This document shows, piece after piece, positions 51,693 through 59,898 of a DNA stretch of 64,000 nucleotides. This DNA comes from Erythrobacter sp. UBA1916 (GTDB lineage: Bacteria; Pseudomonadota; Alphaproteobacteria; Sphingomonadales; Sphingomonadaceae): positions 75,377 through 139,376 of the forward strand of contig DDFY01000025.1 of NCBI GenBank assembly GCA_002337385.1. The letters are read 5' to 3'. Both the position numbers and the translations under genes were made by a program. The notes under the pieces were generated by a model. The model had not been told where the DNA came from. It worked only from the letters and a program-made list of their open reading frames with translations, and searched no databases. Within the stretch, counting starts at the first letter, position 1, and every line of letters begins with the position of its first letter.

Positions 51693-51747
51693 GGGGGCAG
51701 CGCGTTTCGGATCCGGGCTTCGTCCGAAACTGCGCTGCCCCCGTTTT
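51693..51747. terminator. Strong bidirectional rho-independent terminator
   Basis: GGGGGCAGCGCGTTTCGGA (51693-51711) pairs with TCCGAAAC-T-GCGCTGCCCCC (51723-51742): 19 bp with a single bulge, followed by GTTTTA. It lies between convergent genes (the 117-residue gene and the aldehyde dehydrogenase). Minus-strand read-out has only TTTAC after it, so it is stronger on plus. Confidence 0.85.
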
Positions 51748-51754
51748 ATCTTGC

Positions 51755-53188
51755 CTAGGCCCGCCGGATCACGAGGTTCCGGATCTCGGTCATGTCTTCC
51801 ATCGCGAAGCGGATGCCTTCGCGGCCGAGACCCGAATCCTTCACCCCGCCATAAGGCATGTTGTCGACCCGGTAGCTCGACACGTCGTTCACCACCACGC
51901 CGCCAACGTGAAGCTCGTCCCATGCGTCGAGCACCTTGTGAATGTCGCGCGTGAAGATGCCGGTCTGAAGGCCAAACCGCGAATCGTTGACCACGGCCAT
52001 GGCCTCCTCCCAGGTGGAGAACTTCGAAAGGTTGGCGAGCGGTCCGAAAGCCTCCTCGCGGTTGGCGTCGCAATCGTCGGGCACGCCCTCGAGCAAGGTC
52101 GCCTCCAGCATCGCGCCTTCGAGCTTGCCGCCGCATAGCAGCTTGGCCCCGGCCTTCACTGCATCGTCGATCCAGCCCTTGAGGCGCGTGGCCTCCTTCA
52201 CAGAGATCATCGGGCCGATGAAGGTGTCGCGGTCCTTGGGATCGCCCGAGACCAGTGAGGCGGTCTTCTCGACCAGCATGGCCTTGAACTCGTCATAGAT
52301 GTCTTCGTGAATGATGATCCGCTGCACCCCGATGCAGCTCTGCCCGCTCTGGTAGAACGCGCCGAAGATGATCCGTTCAAGCGCGTGATCGAGATCAGCG
52401 TCCTTATCGACCACCACCGCCGCATTGCCGCCCAGCTCGAGCACCACCGGCTTCTTGCCCGCTTTGGCTTTCAGCGCCCAGCCCACCTCGGGCGAGCCGG
52501 TGAAGCTCAGGAACTTCAGCCGCTCGTCGGTGGTGAACAGGCCAGCCCCGTCGCGGCTGGCGGGCAGGATCGAGAAAGCGCCCTCCGGCAGAATATCGCA
52601 TTCGGCCAGCACCTCGCCCATGATGATCGCACCCAGCGGGGTCATCGAGGCGGGCTTCATCACGAAGGGGCAGCCCACCGCGATCGCAGGCGCGATCTTG
52701 TGTGCGGCGAGGTTGAGCGGAAAGTTAAACGGGCTGATGAACGAGCATGGCCCGATCGGCACGCGCTTCCACATGCCCATATAGCCCTTGGCCCGCGCGC
52801 TGATGTCGAGCGGCTGGACCTCGCCATAGTTGCGCGTGGACTCTTCTGCCGCGATCTTGAAGGTGTCGATCAGGCGGGTGACTTCGCCCTCGGCATCCTT
52901 GATCGGCTTGCCCGCCTCCACGCACAGCGCATAGGCCAGCTCGTCGAACCGCTCGCGAAAGCGGCTGACGCAGTGTTCGAGCACGCCCTGCTTCTCAAAG
53001 CTCGCCAGCTTCGCCATCGCCGGGGCCGCACGCTCCGCACCGGCAATCGCTTCCTCGATGATATCGGGCGTGGCGAGCGCGGTGCGGAAGGCGACCTCGC
53101 CGGTGAACTTGTCGGTCACGGCAAGGTCGGTGTTGGGCTGGGCCGCCTTGTTGTTGAGGTAAAGCGGGTAGGTATCTTTGAGCTGCAT
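51755..53188 (-). CDS. NAD(P)+-dependent aldehyde dehydrogenase
   Basis: 477 residues of the aldehyde dehydrogenase superfamily. Cofactor part: SPFNFPLNL and FTGSPEVGW. Catalytic Glu in LELGGNAAVVV and catalytic Cys in YQSGQSCIGVQRI near residue 287, then REEAFGPLANL. It resembles lactaldehyde/succinate-semialdehyde-like enzymes, but specificity is unclear. It is 71 bp downstream of the hydroxyacid dehydrogenase on the same strand, which suggests a shared two-carbon or three-carbon acid pathway. Confidence 0.93.
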   Translation of the reverse strand: MQLKDTYPLYLNNKAAQPNTDLAVTDKFTGEVAFRTALATPDIIEEAIAGAERAAPAMAKLASFEKQGVLEHCVSRFRERFDELAYALCVEAGKPIKDAEGEVTRLIDTFKIAAEESTRNYGEVQPLDISARAKGYMGMWKRVPIGPCSFISPFNFPLNLAAHKIAPAIAVGCPFVMKPASMTPLGAIIMGEVLAECDILPEGAFSILPASRDGAGLFTTDERLKFLSFTGSPEVGWALKAKAGKKPVVLELGGNAAVVVDKDADLDHALERIIFGAFYQSGQSCIGVQRIIIHEDIYDEFKAMLVEKTASLVSGDPKDRDTFIGPMISVKEATRLKGWIDDAVKAGAKLLCGGKLEGAMLEATLLEGVPDDCDANREEAFGPLANLSKFSTWEEAMAVVNDSRFGLQTGIFTRDIHKVLDAWDELHVGGVVVNDVSSYRVDNMPYGGVKDSGLGREGIRFAMEDMTEIRNLVIRRA

Positions 53189-53259
53189 GTGGTCATCCCT
53201 GCGCGTTGTCTGGCCTCGGCCGAGTGCCGGAGTACGCTAGGGCAACGCAGGAAGACCCG

Positions 53260-54198
53260 CTAGTATCCGAGCGAGAGATCGACCTCCGCGGTCAGCGGCG
53301 CGCCGTCCTTCCAGGCCTGGCAGTTGTCGAGAAAGCGCTGTGCGGTTCCTTCGCGAATTTGCGGCGTGGGCAGGCCTGCCTTGTGCATGGTGATGCGGAT
53401 GTTCGGGCAGTCCCACAGGAAGTGATCTTCGGGCAGCGGCTCGGGATCGGTGAGGTCGAGGATCGCACCCCCCAGCTTCCCCGCGTGGAGCGCATCGGCA
53501 AGCGCACGCTGGTCGATGATGTCGGCGCGGGCATAGTTCACCAGGACGGCCTCGCTCTTCATCGCGGCGAGTTCGGCAGCACCGATCATCCCGGCGGTTT
53601 CGGGCGTGCCCGGCATGGCGAGGATGACATAGTCGAAGTCCCCCAGCCGCCCGCGCCATTCGTCCGGCCCGAGCGCGCCATCACGGGCGCTGCGCCGCAT
53701 CGGCGTGACCTCCAGCTGCAGCCCTTCAAGAATGCGCCCGATGGCACTGCCGATCTCGCCATAGCCCATGATCAGCGCGCGGCTGCCCTTCAGCTCGCGC
53801 ATGGCGGTGGGCCAGGCGGCCCATTGCTTGCGGTCGTGCGAGCGGATCAGGTCGGCATAGCCGCGCGCCTCGGCCAGCATCGTCATCACCGCGAACTCGG
53901 CCACGGCATTGGCGTTGAGGCCCGACCCGTTGGTGAGCTGAACCCCGCGCTTGGCCAGCAGGTCGAGCGGCATCCAGTCGACGCCCGCAAACTGGCTATT
54001 GAGCCACTTGAGCTTCTCCGCACGGTCCAGCGCCACCAGCGCATCGGTCTTGTCGAACATATCGAACCAGCCGATTTCGGCCTCGGGCGCCAGCGCCTTC
54101 AGCTCCTCGCCATCCTCCCAAAAGTGCGCTTCGATCCAGTCCGGCAGATGCGGCTCGACCATCTCGCGGTAAACACCCGGAAGAACGGCTATCGTCAT
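53260..54198 (-). CDS. D-isomer-specific 2-hydroxyacid dehydrogenase
   Basis: 312 residues. NAD loop IMGYGEIGSAIGRILEG near residue 143. Catalytic Arg is in VNYARADIIDQ (about 233) and the His in RITMHKAGLPT (about 281). The usual DVF.EPLP is DLTDPEPLP here, still supplying the Glu. It oxidises or reduces 2-hydroxy acids such as glyoxylate, hydroxypyruvate or lactate. It lies 36 bp after cysS, 71 bp before the aldehyde dehydrogenase. Confidence 0.92.
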   Translation of the reverse strand: MTIAVLPGVYREMVEPHLPDWIEAHFWEDGEELKALAPEAEIGWFDMFDKTDALVALDRAEKLKWLNSQFAGVDWMPLDLLAKRGVQLTNGSGLNANAVAEFAVMTMLAEARGYADLIRSHDRKQWAAWPTAMRELKGSRALIMGYGEIGSAIGRILEGLQLEVTPMRRSARDGALGPDEWRGRLGDFDYVILAMPGTPETAGMIGAAELAAMKSEAVLVNYARADIIDQRALADALHAGKLGGAILDLTDPEPLPEDHFLWDCPNIRITMHKAGLPTPQIREGTAQRFLDNCQAWKDGAPLTAEVDLSLGY

Positions 54199-54234
54199 TT
54201 CTGGTCCTCTCTTGTCGTTATTTCGCGCGACCTA

Positions 54235-55719
54235 TCAGAGCTTCCACTCCCAGCCCAGCGGGTCGCCATCCATGACCTCGACGCCTTGCGCGGCCAGCTC
54301 GTCGCGCAGCGCATCCGAGGTCGCAAAGTCCTTGTCCGCGCGGGCGGCCTTACGGCGGGCCAGCGTTTCGTCGATGTCCGCCGCCGTGATCGTGGCCGCC
54401 TGCGGCCTGATGCGTAGATCGGCGCGATTGAGGGTCAGCAAGTCCAGACCCAGCACCGCGTCCATCGCCGCGATCACCTGCGCCTTGTGGGCCGGATCGA
54501 GCTTCTTCTGGCCCAGCACCTCTTCAAGCACGGTCAACGCCTGCGGGGTGTTAAGATCGTCCTCCACCGCGCTTTCAAACCGGCTGAGGAATGGCAGGAA
54601 AGCCCCGCCCACTGCGCCGCGCGCTTCGGCAAAGGTCCAGCCGCCTGCGGGCGCTTCGGGCAGCGCATCGAGCTTGGCCTTGAGCAGTTCGACCGCCATC
54701 AGCATCCGCTTGAGCCGGGTGAGCGCGGCCTCCAGCCCTTCCCACGAGAACTCCAGCTCGCTGCGATAGTGCGCCTGCAGGCACATCATCCGGTAAGCGA
54801 GCGGATGGTAGCCCTTGTCGATCAGCAGCTGCAGCCGCAGGAACTCGCCTGAGGACTTGCTCATCTTGCCGCTGCGCTCGACGAGGAAATTGTTGTGCAT
54901 CCACACCCGCGCGCCGCTGTTGGCGGGTTCGGCCAGCGAGCCGCAGCCGCAAAACGCCTGGTTCTGCGCGATCTCGTTGGGGTGGTGAATCTCGCGGTGG
55001 TCGATCCCGCCGGTGTGGATGTCGAACGGAAAGCCGAGCAGTTTTCCGCTCATCACCGAGCATTCGAGATGCCAGCCCGGAGCGCCTTTGCCCCAGGGCG
55101 AATCCCACTCCATCTGGCGCGTCTCACCCGCCGGAGTCTTGCGCCAGATCGCGAAGTCGGCCGCGTTGCGCTTGCCTTCCACCGCCTCGATCCGGCCCTC
55201 GCCCTCTTCGGTGACAGCGCGGGCCAGGCGGCCATAGTCGGCCACGGTCGAGACATCGAAATAGAGCCCGCTGTCCAGCTCGTAGCAGTGCTCGTCGGCA
55301 ATGCTCTTCGCGAATTCCAGCATCTCGTCGATATAGTCGGTCGCGACCGACCAGTGCGCGGGGGCGCGGATGTTCAGCGCTTTCACATCGGCCCAGTAAG
55401 CCTCGGTATAGTGCTTCGCGATGTCCCAGATCGACTGCGCCCGCTGCGCCGCCATCTTCTCCATCTTGTCCTCGCCCGCATCACCGTCATCGGTGAGGTG
55501 GCCCACATCGGTGATGTTGATAACGTGGGTGAGCTTCAGCCCGCGCGCGCTGAGGGTCCGCCCCAGCACGTCGGCGAAGACATAGGCGCGCATGTTGCCG
55601 ATATGCGGATAGTTATAGACCGTCGGCCCGCAGGTGTAGACGCGCGCCTCACCGGGGTGGACGGGGACGAACGGCTCAAGTTGCCGGGTCAGCGAATTAA
55701 ACAGGACCAGCTGCGTCAT
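54235..55719 (-). CDS. cysS: Cysteine--tRNA ligase
   Basis: 494 residues, class I. Zinc Cys in YTCGPTVYNYPHIGN with the HIGN form of HIGH; further zinc ligands near LECSVMSGK, and HHPNE; KMSKSSGEF is the KMSKS motif. The start is ATG 55719 (MTQLVLFNSL). It charges tRNA-Cys. The upstream gap (55720-55926) has two hairpins on the plus strand. Confidence 0.97.
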   Translation of the reverse strand: MTQLVLFNSLTRQLEPFVPVHPGEARVYTCGPTVYNYPHIGNMRAYVFADVLGRTLSARGLKLTHVINITDVGHLTDDGDAGEDKMEKMAAQRAQSIWDIAKHYTEAYWADVKALNIRAPAHWSVATDYIDEMLEFAKSIADEHCYELDSGLYFDVSTVADYGRLARAVTEEGEGRIEAVEGKRNAADFAIWRKTPAGETRQMEWDSPWGKGAPGWHLECSVMSGKLLGFPFDIHTGGIDHREIHHPNEIAQNQAFCGCGSLAEPANSGARVWMHNNFLVERSGKMSKSSGEFLRLQLLIDKGYHPLAYRMMCLQAHYRSELEFSWEGLEAALTRLKRMLMAVELLKAKLDALPEAPAGGWTFAEARGAVGGAFLPFLSRFESAVEDDLNTPQALTVLEEVLGQKKLDPAHKAQVIAAMDAVLGLDLLTLNRADLRIRPQAATITAADIDETLARRKAARADKDFATSDALRDELAAQGVEVMDGDPLGWEWKL

Positions 55720-55848
55720 AGTGCGCGCCTGATGCGCGAAGCGCGGCGAGTAATCAATGGCCGCTGTGACTACGCCCGCTTGTCAGCTTTCTTCACTTCG
55801 CGCGTGAGCCCTTTTCGCGCGATCATGCGCTTAACCCGATGCGACCCT

Positions 55849-55878
55849 GAGAGCTGACGCAACCTGCGCCAGCTTCTC
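55849..55878 (+). other. Stem-loop preceding a terminator in the cysS upstream gap
   Basis: GAGAGCTG (55849-55856), CGCA (55858-55861) and matching TGCG, CAGCTTCTC arms (55865-55878) make an extended hairpin with a three base loop. It sits 8 bp before the terminator at 55887, as expected for the 3' part of a small RNA read on the plus strand. Confidence 0.4.
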
Positions 55879-55886
55879 TCCCTTAG

Positions 55887-55917
55887 CCCCGCCGCTTTCG
55901 GGCGGCGGGGTTCTTTT
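55887..55917 (+). terminator. Rho-independent terminator in the plus direction without an obvious gene
   Basis: CCCCGCCGC (55887-55895), loop TTTCGG, GCGGCGGGG (55902-55910), then TTCTTTT. The T tract is on the plus strand, but both neighbouring genes are on the minus strand, so it must end some other transcript. A small RNA starting around 55740-55790 is the simplest explanation. Confidence 0.75.
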
Positions 55918-55926
55918 GCACGCGGC

Positions 55927-56421
55927 CTAGGCCGTGATCGCCATTGCGACGACCTGCCAGCCCAGCCCGCGCCGTTCGAACAGCAGCACCGGGCCGGGGC
56001 TGCCGTCGTCATAAGTGCTCACGCCGCGAAAGCGCGACAGCCCTTCGTACTCTACAGTCCAGGTAAGCTCGCGATTGCGCATCTCGGGCGGCAGCAGCGA
56101 GGTTGCCACTGCGCCGGTGGTGATGATCGTCACCATTCCGTCGGGCGTGATCAGGGCATCGACCGCGGCATCGCCCACCGAACCCAGAATTGCGCCGCCG
56201 ATACCATCAATCAGGCCGTTGCCGGTGGGGCGAACCGCATGGCCAAGCTCCGCCCGTGTGTTCTCGCGCAGCGCGGGAAAGTCGATGGAGGCTTCAAGCT
56301 CAGCGGTGTTGCACGCTTCTGCCGCATCGGCCAGGTTCTTCATCGCCAGCCAGGGCGAGGCAAAAAACCAAACGCCAAAGGCCAGCGCCAGAACGGCAAC
56401 GAACAGGATAATCTTGCGCAT
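55927..56421 (-). CDS. DUF2939 domain membrane-anchored protein
   Basis: 164 residues. An N-terminal helix (IILFVAVLALAFGVWFFASPWLA) anchors the protein. The DUF2939 body has AELEASIDFPALRENTRAEL, the pattern of the family. Function unknown. It is downstream of cobT (38 bp) on the same strand and upstream of cysS. Confidence 0.88.
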   Translation of the reverse strand: MRKIILFVAVLALAFGVWFFASPWLAMKNLADAAEACNTAELEASIDFPALRENTRAELGHAVRPTGNGLIDGIGGAILGSVGDAAVDALITPDGMVTIITTGAVATSLLPPEMRNRELTWTVEYEGLSRFRGVSTYDDGSPGPVLLFERRGLGWQVVAMAITA

Positions 56422-56459
56422 CGAAGGCCTACCCTTTGCAGACGGTTAAACCGAGCCGC

Positions 56460-58280
56460 TCAATCCACCTCGAACAGGTCCGCCAGCTGCTCGATGATCG
56501 TTCCGCCGAGCTGCTCGACATCCATGATTGTAACAGACTTCTTGTAGTAGCGCGTCACATCATGGCCGATACCGATGGCCGCCAACTGAACGGGGGACGA
56601 CTTCTCGATCCAGTCGATCACATTGCGCAGATGCTGTTCGAGATAACCCGCGTTGTTCACGCTGAGCGTCGAATCGTCGACCGGCGCACCGTCGGAGATC
56701 ACCATCAGGATGCGGCGGTCTTCCGGGCGGGCCAACAGCCGCTCGTGCGCCCACAACAGCGCCTCGCCGTCGATGTTCTCCTTCAGCAGCCCCTCGCGCA
56801 TCATCAGGCCAAGCGAACGACGCGCGCGGCGCATCGGCTCGTCGGCCTTCTTGTAGATGATGTGCCGAAGATCGTTGAGGCGGCCCGGATTGGGCGTCTT
56901 ACCGTCGGCCAGCCATTTCTCACGGCTCTGCCCGCCCTTCCACGCGCGGGTGGTAAAGCCGAGAATCTCGACCTTCACCCCGCACCGCTCAAGCGTGCGC
57001 GCCATGATGTCCGCGCTGATCGCGGCGATGGAGATAGGCCGCCCGCGCATCGAACCCGAATTGTCGATCAGCAGGGTCACGACCGTGTCCTTGAACTCCT
57101 GCTCCTGCTCGACCTTGTAGCTGAGCGAGTGGCCCGGCGAGATCACCACGCGGGCCAGCCGCGCCGCATCGAGCAGGCCTTCTTCCTGGTCGAAATCCCA
57201 GCTGCGGTTCTGCTGCGCCATCAGGCGGCGCTGAAGCCGGTTGGCCAACCGCGTCACCACGCCCGCAAGCCCCGCCAGCTGGCTATCCAGATAGGCGCGC
57301 AGCCGGTCGAGTTCTTCGTAGTCGCACAGCTCAGTCGCTTCGACCACTTCATCAAAAGAGGTGGTGAAGGCCTTGTAATCGAAGCCTTCGGGCAAGTCCC
57401 GCCACGGCGCGTTGCGGCGCTGGGGGACCATCATCTCCTCGCCGTCTTCGCCCGGATCGCCCTCGCCGATCTCCTGTTCGCCGGCGTCCTGCTCCTCGCC
57501 GTCGCCCTCGCCTTCCTCGCCCTCGGACCCTTCGGCCGCGACTTCGGGCTGGTCGGACGGATCGGCACCGTCCTGTTCGTCGGTCTCGTCCTGCTGATCG
57601 CCCGATTCGTCGGCGTTCTCGTCCTCGTCGCCGCCTTCGTCGGGGTCGGACTCGACGGGCACCATGTCGAGATGCCGCAACATGTCGAGCGCCAGCGACT
57701 GGAACGCGGCCTGATCTTCAAGCGCATCGGTCAGCCGCTCGAAGTCGTCACCGACGCGGCTCTCGATATGTTCGCGCACCAGATCCACGCCTTCACGCGC
57801 GGCGAGCGGGATGGGCTGTCCGGTCAGCTGTTCGCGCAGCATCAGCGCGAGCGCCGTCTGCATCGGCACTTCGCTCGCTTCTCCAGCGCGGGTGATGGCA
57901 TCGCTGGCCAGCCGTTGCTCGGTCATGGCGGCGAGGTTGTCGCGCATTCCGGCAAAGTCGCGCTCCCCCATCGCCTCGTAGCGCGCACGCTCGATTGCGT
58001 CATAACAGGCGCGGGCTTCGAGATCCTCGGGCATGTGCGCCTTGTGCAGGCGCGCATTGTGGTGCCGCATCTTGAGCGCAAAACTATCGGCAAAGCCACG
58101 TGCTTCGCGCGCCTGCGCCGGAGACACCTCGCGCCCCGGCGAGGGCACGCGCATGGTCTTGCCGGCGGTGAACGGCGCGTCGGCAGTCCAGTTCACCTCG
58201 GTTTCCGGGTCACGCGCAATAGCGCGGGCGGCGCCAGTCAGCGCGAGCTTGAAGCGATCGAGCGGGGATTCGTCAGCCAT
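56460..58280 (-). CDS. cobT: CobT-like subunit with von Willebrand A domain
   Basis: 606 residues. Helical N-terminal domain, an acidic linker (about 215-275, very rich in Glu and Asp) and a C-terminal vWA domain with the MIDAS DNSGSMRGRPIS and the later DGAPVDDST. CobT works with the AAA+ ATPase CobS in cobalt insertion; no cobN is visible here. In many alphaproteobacteria lacking aerobic B12 synthesis CobST persists, with another role. Confident for the family, uncertain for the reaction. Confidence 0.92.
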   Translation of the reverse strand: MADESPLDRFKLALTGAARAIARDPETEVNWTADAPFTAGKTMRVPSPGREVSPAQAREARGFADSFALKMRHHNARLHKAHMPEDLEARACYDAIERARYEAMGERDFAGMRDNLAAMTEQRLASDAITRAGEASEVPMQTALALMLREQLTGQPIPLAAREGVDLVREHIESRVGDDFERLTDALEDQAAFQSLALDMLRHLDMVPVESDPDEGGDEDENADESGDQQDETDEQDGADPSDQPEVAAEGSEGEEGEGDGEEQDAGEQEIGEGDPGEDGEEMMVPQRRNAPWRDLPEGFDYKAFTTSFDEVVEATELCDYEELDRLRAYLDSQLAGLAGVVTRLANRLQRRLMAQQNRSWDFDQEEGLLDAARLARVVISPGHSLSYKVEQEQEFKDTVVTLLIDNSGSMRGRPISIAAISADIMARTLERCGVKVEILGFTTRAWKGGQSREKWLADGKTPNPGRLNDLRHIIYKKADEPMRRARRSLGLMMREGLLKENIDGEALLWAHERLLARPEDRRILMVISDGAPVDDSTLSVNNAGYLEQHLRNVIDWIEKSSPVQLAAIGIGHDVTRYYKKSVTIMDVEQLGGTIIEQLADLFEVD

Positions 58281-58289
58281 TGCTCCTGC

Positions 58290-58376
58290 CTATATGAGCA
58301 GCAAGGCAAATGTGCCAAGCCCGATCCCCACGCAAAGTGCGGCAACGGCGTGGAAGCCCTTCCACCAAATTTGCAA
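58290..58376 (-). CDS. Possible 28-residue membrane peptide upstream of cobT
   Basis: From TTG 58376 the peptide is LQIWWKGFHAVAALCVGIGL and a hydrophobic end TFALLLI, a single transmembrane helix. It ends 9 bp before cobT on the same strand. No strong ribosome site. Only the hydrophobicity and position support it. Confidence 0.2.
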   Translation of the reverse strand: MQIWWKGFHAVAALCVGIGLGTFALLLI

Positions 58377-58485
58377 CAGGGTGACTTGACCGCCGCGTCT
58401 TCTCGAATAGAGGGCTGCCCTGTCATAGTTCGGACACATATTGGAGCATCCGCACAAACGGTGTCGAACGAGAGGTTCTTGTTGC

Positions 58486-59130
58486 ATGATCCAGCCTGCC
58501 ACATTGCTCAGACTTGCCCCCCTTGTCGCCGTCTTGGCGTGCAGTGCGCCCGCGATGGCCTCCGACGAGGACTTCCAGTTCTATGTCTATCTCAAGGGCT
58601 CCTTCTCGATCGCCGAGAACGTGACCAACACCACCGAGATATCGCCGCGCTGGCGCGAGGGTTCGGACATATTGCAGCTGCGCACCACCTTCGAAACGCC
58701 CGTGGCCGACGGGCTGAAGCTGGGCGCTGGCGGCGCCTATGTCGAATCCGGCGGCAGTCATGAGATCAGGCCACATCAGCAGATCGTCTATTCCTCGGGA
58801 CCGATATCGACGCGCACGAAGCTGGAAGAGCGGTTCTTCGAAGGGGCCGACCGGGTCGAGCTGCGCCTCAGGCAGAACGTGAAGCTCTCTCAGCACATCG
58901 CAGGGAGCACGAGCGGCTGGATCAGTGGCGAGGCGCTATACACCCTGCAAAGCCGTAATCGCGGCAACACCGAGCCCGGCGATCAATGGCGCGGCGAGGT
59001 CGGATTGAGCCAGCGCCTGAGCGATTCGTTCTCAATCGCCGAAGCCTATCGCGCGATCTACACCCCGCACGACACGCGCAGCGACACGCTCAACCACATT
59101 GCTATCCTGACGCTGTCCTGGAAGCCTTGA
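58486..59130 (+). CDS. DUF2490 family outer membrane protein
   Basis: 214 residues. Signal peptide ends PAMAS. The DUF2490 barrel: DFQFYVYLKGSFSIAENVT near the start, then alternating strands such as LKLGAGGAYVE, RTKLEERFFEGADRVELRLRQN and the terminal ILTLSWKP with an aromatic residue near the end. Probably a small porin-like barrel. Start ATG 58486, after an upstream non-conserved extension. Confidence 0.85.
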   Translation: MIQPATLLRLAPLVAVLACSAPAMASDEDFQFYVYLKGSFSIAENVTNTTEISPRWREGSDILQLRTTFETPVADGLKLGAGGAYVESGGSHEIRPHQQIVYSSGPISTRTKLEERFFEGADRVELRLRQNVKLSQHIAGSTSGWISGEALYTLQSRNRGNTEPGDQWRGEVGLSQRLSDSFSIAEAYRAIYTPHDTRSDTLNHIAILTLSWKP

Positions 59131-59140
59131 CCGCACAAGG

Positions 59141-59845
59141 TCAGAGCTGCGCGCCCACACCGAACACGCTGATCAGCAGCGGATCGTTGGTCGCGCGCGG
59201 ATTGGCGCGGATCGCGCTTTCCTCGCCGCCGATCTCGTTCCAGATCGCATCGTTGATGCTGGTGGAGAAATTGCGCGCCACGCCGGACACATCGATCCCG
59301 GTCAACCCGGAAAGCAGCTCGCCGACCAGCGGATCGCCCGCCAGCCGCATGGCCTCGCCCAGCTCGGGCACCATGGCCTCGATCAGCGCATTGCCCATTT
59401 GCCCGCGCAGGTAGCCGGTCGCCGCCGTCGGCCCGCCGCGCACCAAGGCCAGTGCATTGGCAAGCCCGATCGTGCGCACCGCATCGGTGACGAGCGGCGC
59501 GGCGCGTTCAGCGGCATCGATGGCGATATCAGCGAAGCTGTCGTTCAGGCGCTGCTTGAACACGTTCGAGGTAAGGATCGAGGCCAGCACATTGCCGCGC
59601 GTGCCGAGCAGACGGTCAAGCCCGATGGTATCGACCGCATTGTCCCAATAGCCGCCCTCGGCGGTCATTTTCGCAAAGGCGCGCTCGGAGGAGAGATAGA
59701 GCAGACGCCGCACCGCGTCTTCCAGGCTGAACCCGCCCATGCTGGCGCAACCCGGCAGCAACAACACCGCCCCGCCCGCTGCCGCGCCCAAAAACAGCCG
59801 TCTGCCGAGCACGGGCTCGCCGGTGGAAAGAACATTATCGGTCAT
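59141..59845 (-). CDS. DUF4197 exported lipoprotein, probable Tat substrate
   Basis: 234 residues from ATG 59845. The leader has LGRRLFLGAAAGG (twin Arg, Tat-like) and a lipobox LLPGC, so it is an exported lipoprotein. The DUF4197 body: LLYLSSERAFAKM, DPLVGELL and the tail SINDAIWNEIGGEESAIRANP. Function unknown. It is divergent from priA by 53 bp and convergent with the DUF2490 gene. Confidence 0.85.
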   Translation of the reverse strand: MTDNVLSTGEPVLGRRLFLGAAAGGAVLLLPGCASMGGFSLEDAVRRLLYLSSERAFAKMTAEGGYWDNAVDTIGLDRLLGTRGNVLASILTSNVFKQRLNDSFADIAIDAAERAAPLVTDAVRTIGLANALALVRGGPTAATGYLRGQMGNALIEAMVPELGEAMRLAGDPLVGELLSGLTGIDVSGVARNFSTSINDAIWNEIGGEESAIRANPRATNDPLLISVFGVGAQL

Positions 59846-59898
59846 TGTCACACTCCTCACCCTTGCCCGCCTGATAGGGCTGCTCCCATATTGGCTGC

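Noticed and set aside
51693..51747. REP-like palindrome similar to those flanking the GIY-YIG gene
   Set aside because: The stem is much longer, is followed by T residues, lies between convergent genes and lacks the CCCGG-nTCAnnn-CCGGG core, so it is a terminator.
55740..55917. 6S RNA, SRP RNA or tmRNA
   Set aside because: The candidate small RNA region lacks the SRP tetraloop motif, a tmRNA tag frame and a convincing 6S-like central bubble, so I leave it unnamed.
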